Source: Planctomycetota bacterium (GTDB lineage: Bacteria; Planctomycetota; MHYJ01; JACPRB01). From it: a stretch of DNA of 32,806 nt. The stretch is taken from NCBI GenBank assembly GCA_016190175.1, contig JACPRC010000075.1, positions 1 to 32,806 on the forward strand, in the 5' to 3' direction. How positions within the stretch are numbered: the first letter of the stretch is position 1; every line of letters begins with the position of its first letter. A program made the position numbers and the translations under genes. This document shows, piece after piece, positions 29,517-32,806 of this stretch. The notes below the pieces were generated by a model. That model made no database searches. It was not told where the DNA came from and worked only from the letters and a program-made list of their open reading frames with translations.

Positions 29517-32500
29517 TCAGCGGTCCAGCGCTTCGAGCTCCGCGCGGGCGGACCAGTACTCTTCCAATCGATGACGGCCGGTGGCGACGCATTCGCGAAG
29601 ACGCGCGGCGGCTCCCGCCTTGTCCCCGTCCAGCAGGCGCTTCATCCCGACGAAGAAGAGGGCGGGGATCCTCCTGCGGACCTCCTCTCCCGCGAGGGCG
29701 AGGAGATTCTCCTCGCCGATCTCTCCGAGGAGAAAACCGCAGAGCCTGCCTTCCCAGGGGTCGGCGTCCTTCGCGCGCCGTCCCAGATGCTCTCGAAGCT
29801 CGCGCGAGGCCGCGTCGCGTTCGCCGGCGCGGGCGCGGATCAGCCAGAGGTAGAGGCTTGCGGCGTCCCGATTCGCAAGATCCACCTCGGAGGCCTTCCG
29901 GAAATCCGCGAGGGCGTCCGGCCAGGCCCGGCGATCATAATGGACGCATCCTCGCAGCGAATAGCACACCGTCAGCCGCGAGTCGGCCGCCAGCGCCGTC
30001 GTGAAGTCGGCCACGGCGCCGTCGCGGTCGCCGGTGCGCTTGCGCGTCTGGCCGCGCTCGGCATGGGCCACGGCCCAACCGGGCTTCAGTTCCAGGGCCC
30101 GATCGAGATCTCCCAGCGCGCGCCGGGCGTCCCCACCGTCTCTCAGCGCGACTCCCCGGTTCAGGTACACGTCGGCGAAACGGGGAGCCCCTCGGACGAC
30201 CGCGGTGAAGTCCTCGACGGCGCCCGGCCAGTCCGTGATCGCCCGCTTCGCGAGTCCGCGCGAGTACAGCGCGTCGAGATCGCCGGGGGCGAGCGCGAGA
30301 GATCGCGTGAGGTCCATGATCGCGCCCGCAGGATCGCCCAGGACGGCCCGCGCGTATCCGCAAAGGTAGAGGATGTGAGCTCCGCCGGGACGGAGCAGGC
30401 ATGATCGGATCAAGTCCGCAAGCCCGCCGCGGTTGTCGAGGAGGTCGAGCCGGGCCCAGCCTCTCTGATACCACGCGTCGGCTTTCTCCGGGGCTCTTTC
30501 GATGCACCGTCCGAAATCCTCTTCGGCTTCGCGCAGCCTGCCGAGGGAGATCCAGGCCATCGCCCGCCAGTACCACGTCTGGTCGTTCGCGGGGGCGAGC
30601 ACGGCGGCGGAGGTGAAGTCCTGGATCGCCCCGCCGTAGTCCTTCCGTCCGAACCGGACGTGCCCCCGCATCTTGCGGCAGGACGGATCGGCGGGACGGA
30701 GATCGATCGCGCGAGCGAGGTCGCGTTCGGCGCCTGCCGGATCTCCCTTCAGGAAGCGCGCGGTTCCTCGCCGGTACCAGGCGAGGCCGTTCCCGGGCCG
30801 GAGCGCGATCGCGCGGTCAAGGTCGGTGATGGCCTCGTCGTATCGGCCCGAGAGACTCCTCAACGTCCCGCGCAGGAAGAGGGCGTCCGCATGATCCGGC
30901 TCCAGATCGAGGGCGCGGTCGAGATCGGAAAGAGACTCGTCGTTCCGCCCGAGGGCGAAGAGCGCATCGGCCCGCAGATAACGGGCCTCGGCGTCGGAGG
31001 GCCTGAGTTCGATGAGGCGCGTGAAGTCCGCGACGGCGAGTTCGTTCTGCCCGCGGGTGCGGCGGAATCTCCCTCTTTTCCGATGGGCTTCGGGATGGTT
31101 GGGTCCGAATCCGATCGCGAAGTCGTAGTCCGCGGCCGCTCGGTCCGGTCTGCCGGACACTCGATAGGCGTCCGCTCGGCCGCAGTACGCCTCGACATAG
31201 TCGGGTTTCTTCCAGAGAGCCCTGGAGTAGTCGGCAACGGAGTCTTCGTAGCGGCCTTGAAGGAAGTGCAGCGACCCGCGCCAGTAGAACGACTCCGCAT
31301 CGTTCTTCCCAAGATCGATGGCCCGGGACAGGTCCGCGATTCCTTCTTCCCGTCTCCCGCGATGGACGCCCAGGGTCGATCCTCGCCAATACCAGGACTC
31401 CTTGTGTCGGGGATTCCGCGCGATGGTCGTTGAAAAATCGTACAGCGCGCCATCGACGTCATCGAATCTGAGCCTGAGGAATCCTCTCCCGAACAGAAAC
31501 TCGGGTTCGTCGAACGGAAACCGGCAGGCGAGCGCGAGATCCTCCCGGGAGCCCTTCAGGTCTCCGTTCTCGCGCCGGGCCGTCGCGCGGAAGAGGACGG
31601 CCTCGCCGTCTTTCGTGTTCAACTCGATGGCTCGGTTGAAATCCGCGATCGCTCTGTCCCAGTCTTTCAACTTGGACCAGGCGAGGCCTCGATTCTTGAA
31701 AGCCAGGGCATCGTCCTTCCGGACGGCCAGCGCCCGGTCGTACTCTTCGATCGCGCCCCGCGGGTCTCCCCGGTCGGACCTGATGTTGCCCAGTCCGAGT
31801 CGGGCTTTTCCGTGGGACGGTTGCAGGCGCAGGGCCTCCGAGTAGTCGGTCCAGGCGCCCTCCAGATCGCGCTTCTTCCTCCGCTCCGCGCCCCGGGCGA
31901 AGTAGTGCTCGGCTTCGGAGGGGTCAAGCTCGATCGCGCGGGTCAGGTCCCGGAGGGCGCCGTCCGAGTCGCCCGTCTCCCCCCTTTTCCATCCCCTGTT
32001 GTGAAGGTAGGGAGGAAAGTCCGGGGCCAGCTTCAGCGCGCGGTCCAGGTCGGAGAGGGTCCCGGCGTGGGCGCGCAGATGGTTGAGGAGATATGCGCGC
32101 ACAAAAAAGGCGTGATCGTAACCGGGGGCGAATGCGATCGCTTCCGTCGACAGGGCGACGCCCTCCGGGATGTCCTTCGAGAGGTCGCCCTGAAGGACGC
32201 GGCATTCCTCGGAACGGTAGAGTTCCCATCCCTGTGCGAGAATCCGCCTGGCCCTTTCCGGATTGCGATCGACGACATGAGCCCGATAGCCGGCGCCGAA
32301 ACAAGCGGCGCCGCCGTCCTCCGCCGTCCAGGCCAGCCCCCACTTCTCGCCCTCCTGCCGCTCCCGACCCTCCTCCCATCCCCGCCCGAGGGCCGCGATC
32401 GCTTCGTCGAGGATCGGCTGGAGAGCCTCGACGCGTTCCGAGATGGATTCCTCGGGGCCGACGATTCTCGTGGTGTACTCCTGCAGCTTTGCGATCGCGA

Positions 32501-32806
32501 GGAGCGACCAGGCGGGCCGGAAGTCGGGCCAGCGGGTCACCGTCCGGCGCAGATCCGCCTCCGCCTGCCGCGTGTCTCCGAGATAGAGATGTCCGCGGGC
32601 CAGGGCATAGTGGCCCAGCGGAAGATCGGGCCACTCCTGAAGGAACGATCCCAGCTCCTCGACCGCATGACGCAGATCCTCCCGCGCCTCTTCCCTCGCG
32701 GTCATTCGCCACAGCCGCTTCTTCTCCACCACCGTCATCCAGAGCGTCGAGAGCCTCAGGTTCGCCCGCTCCTTGCGCACGCTCTCCTGCTGCTGCTGGA
32801 GCCGCC
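29517..32806 (-). CDS. very long TPR protein, probably C-terminal part of a larger membrane kinase (runs off right edge)
   Basis: The frame is open to the window edge (first residues seen RLQQQQESVRKERANLRL), so the GTG at 32780 need not be the start. At least 1,095 residues are visible. A Gln/Arg/Glu-rich coiled coil opens it, then from about residue 45 to 1030 run more than twenty 34-residue TPRs with the consensus 'A-x-x-x-R-G-x-x-x-x-x-G-x-x-x-x-A-x-x-D-x-x-x-A-x-x-L-x-P' (e.g. DNQTWYWRAMAWISLGRLRE, AIADFNRAIELNTKDGEAVL). The coiled-coil-then-TPR layout matches the tails of planctomycete Ser/Thr kinases, whose kinase domain and membrane helix would lie beyond the edge. It is probably a scaffold for protein partners. 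Confidence 0.88.
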   Translation of the reverse strand, partial: RLQQQQESVRKERANLRLSTLWMTVVEKKRLWRMTAREEAREDLRHAVEELGSFLQEWPDLPLGHYALARGHLYLGDTRQAEADLRRTVTRWPDFRPAWSLLAIAKLQEYTTRIVGPEESISERVEALQPILDEAIAALGRGWEEGRERQEGEKWGLAWTAEDGGAACFGAGYRAHVVDRNPERARRILAQGWELYRSEECRVLQGDLSKDIPEGVALSTEAIAFAPGYDHAFFVRAYLLNHLRAHAGTLSDLDRALKLAPDFPPYLHNRGWKRGETGDSDGALRDLTRAIELDPSEAEHYFARGAERRKKRDLEGAWTDYSEALRLQPSHGKARLGLGNIRSDRGDPRGAIEEYDRALAVRKDDALAFKNRGLAWSKLKDWDRAIADFNRAIELNTKDGEAVLFRATARRENGDLKGSREDLALACRFPFDEPEFLFGRGFLRLRFDDVDGALYDFSTTIARNPRHKESWYWRGSTLGVHRGRREEGIADLSRAIDLGKNDAESFYWRGSLHFLQGRYEDSVADYSRALWKKPDYVEAYCGRADAYRVSGRPDRAAADYDFAIGFGPNHPEAHRKRGRFRRTRGQNELAVADFTRLIELRPSDAEARYLRADALFALGRNDESLSDLDRALDLEPDHADALFLRGTLRSLSGRYDEAITDLDRAIALRPGNGLAWYRRGTARFLKGDPAGAERDLARAIDLRPADPSCRKMRGHVRFGRKDYGGAIQDFTSAAVLAPANDQTWYWRAMAWISLGRLREAEEDFGRCIERAPEKADAWYQRGWARLDLLDNRGGLADLIRSCLLRPGGAHILYLCGYARAVLGDPAGAIMDLTRSLALAPGDLDALYSRGLAKRAITDWPGAVEDFTAVVRGAPRFADVYLNRGVALRDGGDARRALGDLDRALELKPGWAVAHAERGQTRKRTGDRDGAVADFTTALAADSRLTVCYSLRGCVHYDRRAWPDALADFRKASEVDLANRDAASLYLWLIRARAGERDAASRELREHLGRRAKDADPWEGRLCGFLLGEIGEENLLALAGEEVRRRIPALFFVGMKRLLDGDKAGAAARLRECVATGRHRLEEYWSARAELEALDR

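Noticed and set aside
29420-30404. Plus-strand frames opposite the end of the TPR gene.
   Set aside because: Arg/Pro-rich mirror sequence without ribosome sites; the minus strand carries perfectly periodic TPRs.

Overview
The window is high-GC bacterial chromosome with dense genes, short gaps and no rRNA, tRNA, CRISPR array, transposase or phage gene that I can see. The mix of gene families suggests an uncultured Planctomycetota-like bacterium or a member of a neighbouring phylum. It includes several Hanks-type Ser/Thr kinases fused to TPR or sulfatase-modifying-factor domains, a sigma-54 activator, many small lipoproteins, a HEAT protein, a receiver-transmembrane-TPR protein, and a two-gene 2-oxoacid:ferredoxin oxidoreductase. 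This is an inference from architecture, not a taxonomic placement.

Left part (1-8670), nearly all on the minus strand. Read in the direction of transcription it runs: a kinase-TPR protein (8670-6619), a FliG-C-like protein (6607-6149), an inverted heptad repeat, a sigma-54 enhancer-binding protein (EBP; 6030-4078), a regulatory gap, then a row of envelope genes. These are a six-helix membrane protein (3745-2720) and five lipoproteins (2705-236), with a 35-codon overlapping frame at the end. A textbook -24/-12 element lies 36 bases upstream of the membrane-protein start, and a palindrome lies about 120 bp above its predicted start site. I therefore read this as a self-contained circuit in which the EBP switches on an envelope lipoprotein operon through sigma-54. 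This is the most interesting system here.

Middle part (8671-15985), plus strand. A second kinase carries a transmembrane helix and a C-terminal formylglycine-generating-enzyme-like domain, and its stop overlaps a membrane-anchored HEAT protein. A beta-propeller protein and a receiver-domain membrane protein follow from their own promoter. Then comes a secreted, internally duplicated protein with a C-terminal Cys-helix-Arg sorting-like tail and a strong terminator.

Right-centre (16153-25581). Adenine deaminase and a zinc-type dehydrogenase are divergent, with -10 boxes placed as for leaderless mRNAs. A 47-residue membrane protein and a single-ring Clp-type AAA+ protein follow. Next is a three-gene unit coupling a GltD-like NAD(P)H/FAD/ferredoxin protein to 2-oxoacid:ferredoxin oxidoreductase gamma-alpha and beta subunits, followed by a small zinc-ribbon protein.

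Right end (25582-32806). There is a 170-bp hairpin element, a secreted two-domain protein, a cysteine-rich zinc-finger lipoprotein broken by one frameshift, an AAA_14/DUF4143 ATPase, and a very long TPR protein that runs off the right edge. Three intergenic elements (6046-6145, 16042-16150, 25619-25786) share one design: short tandem units followed by their reverse complement.
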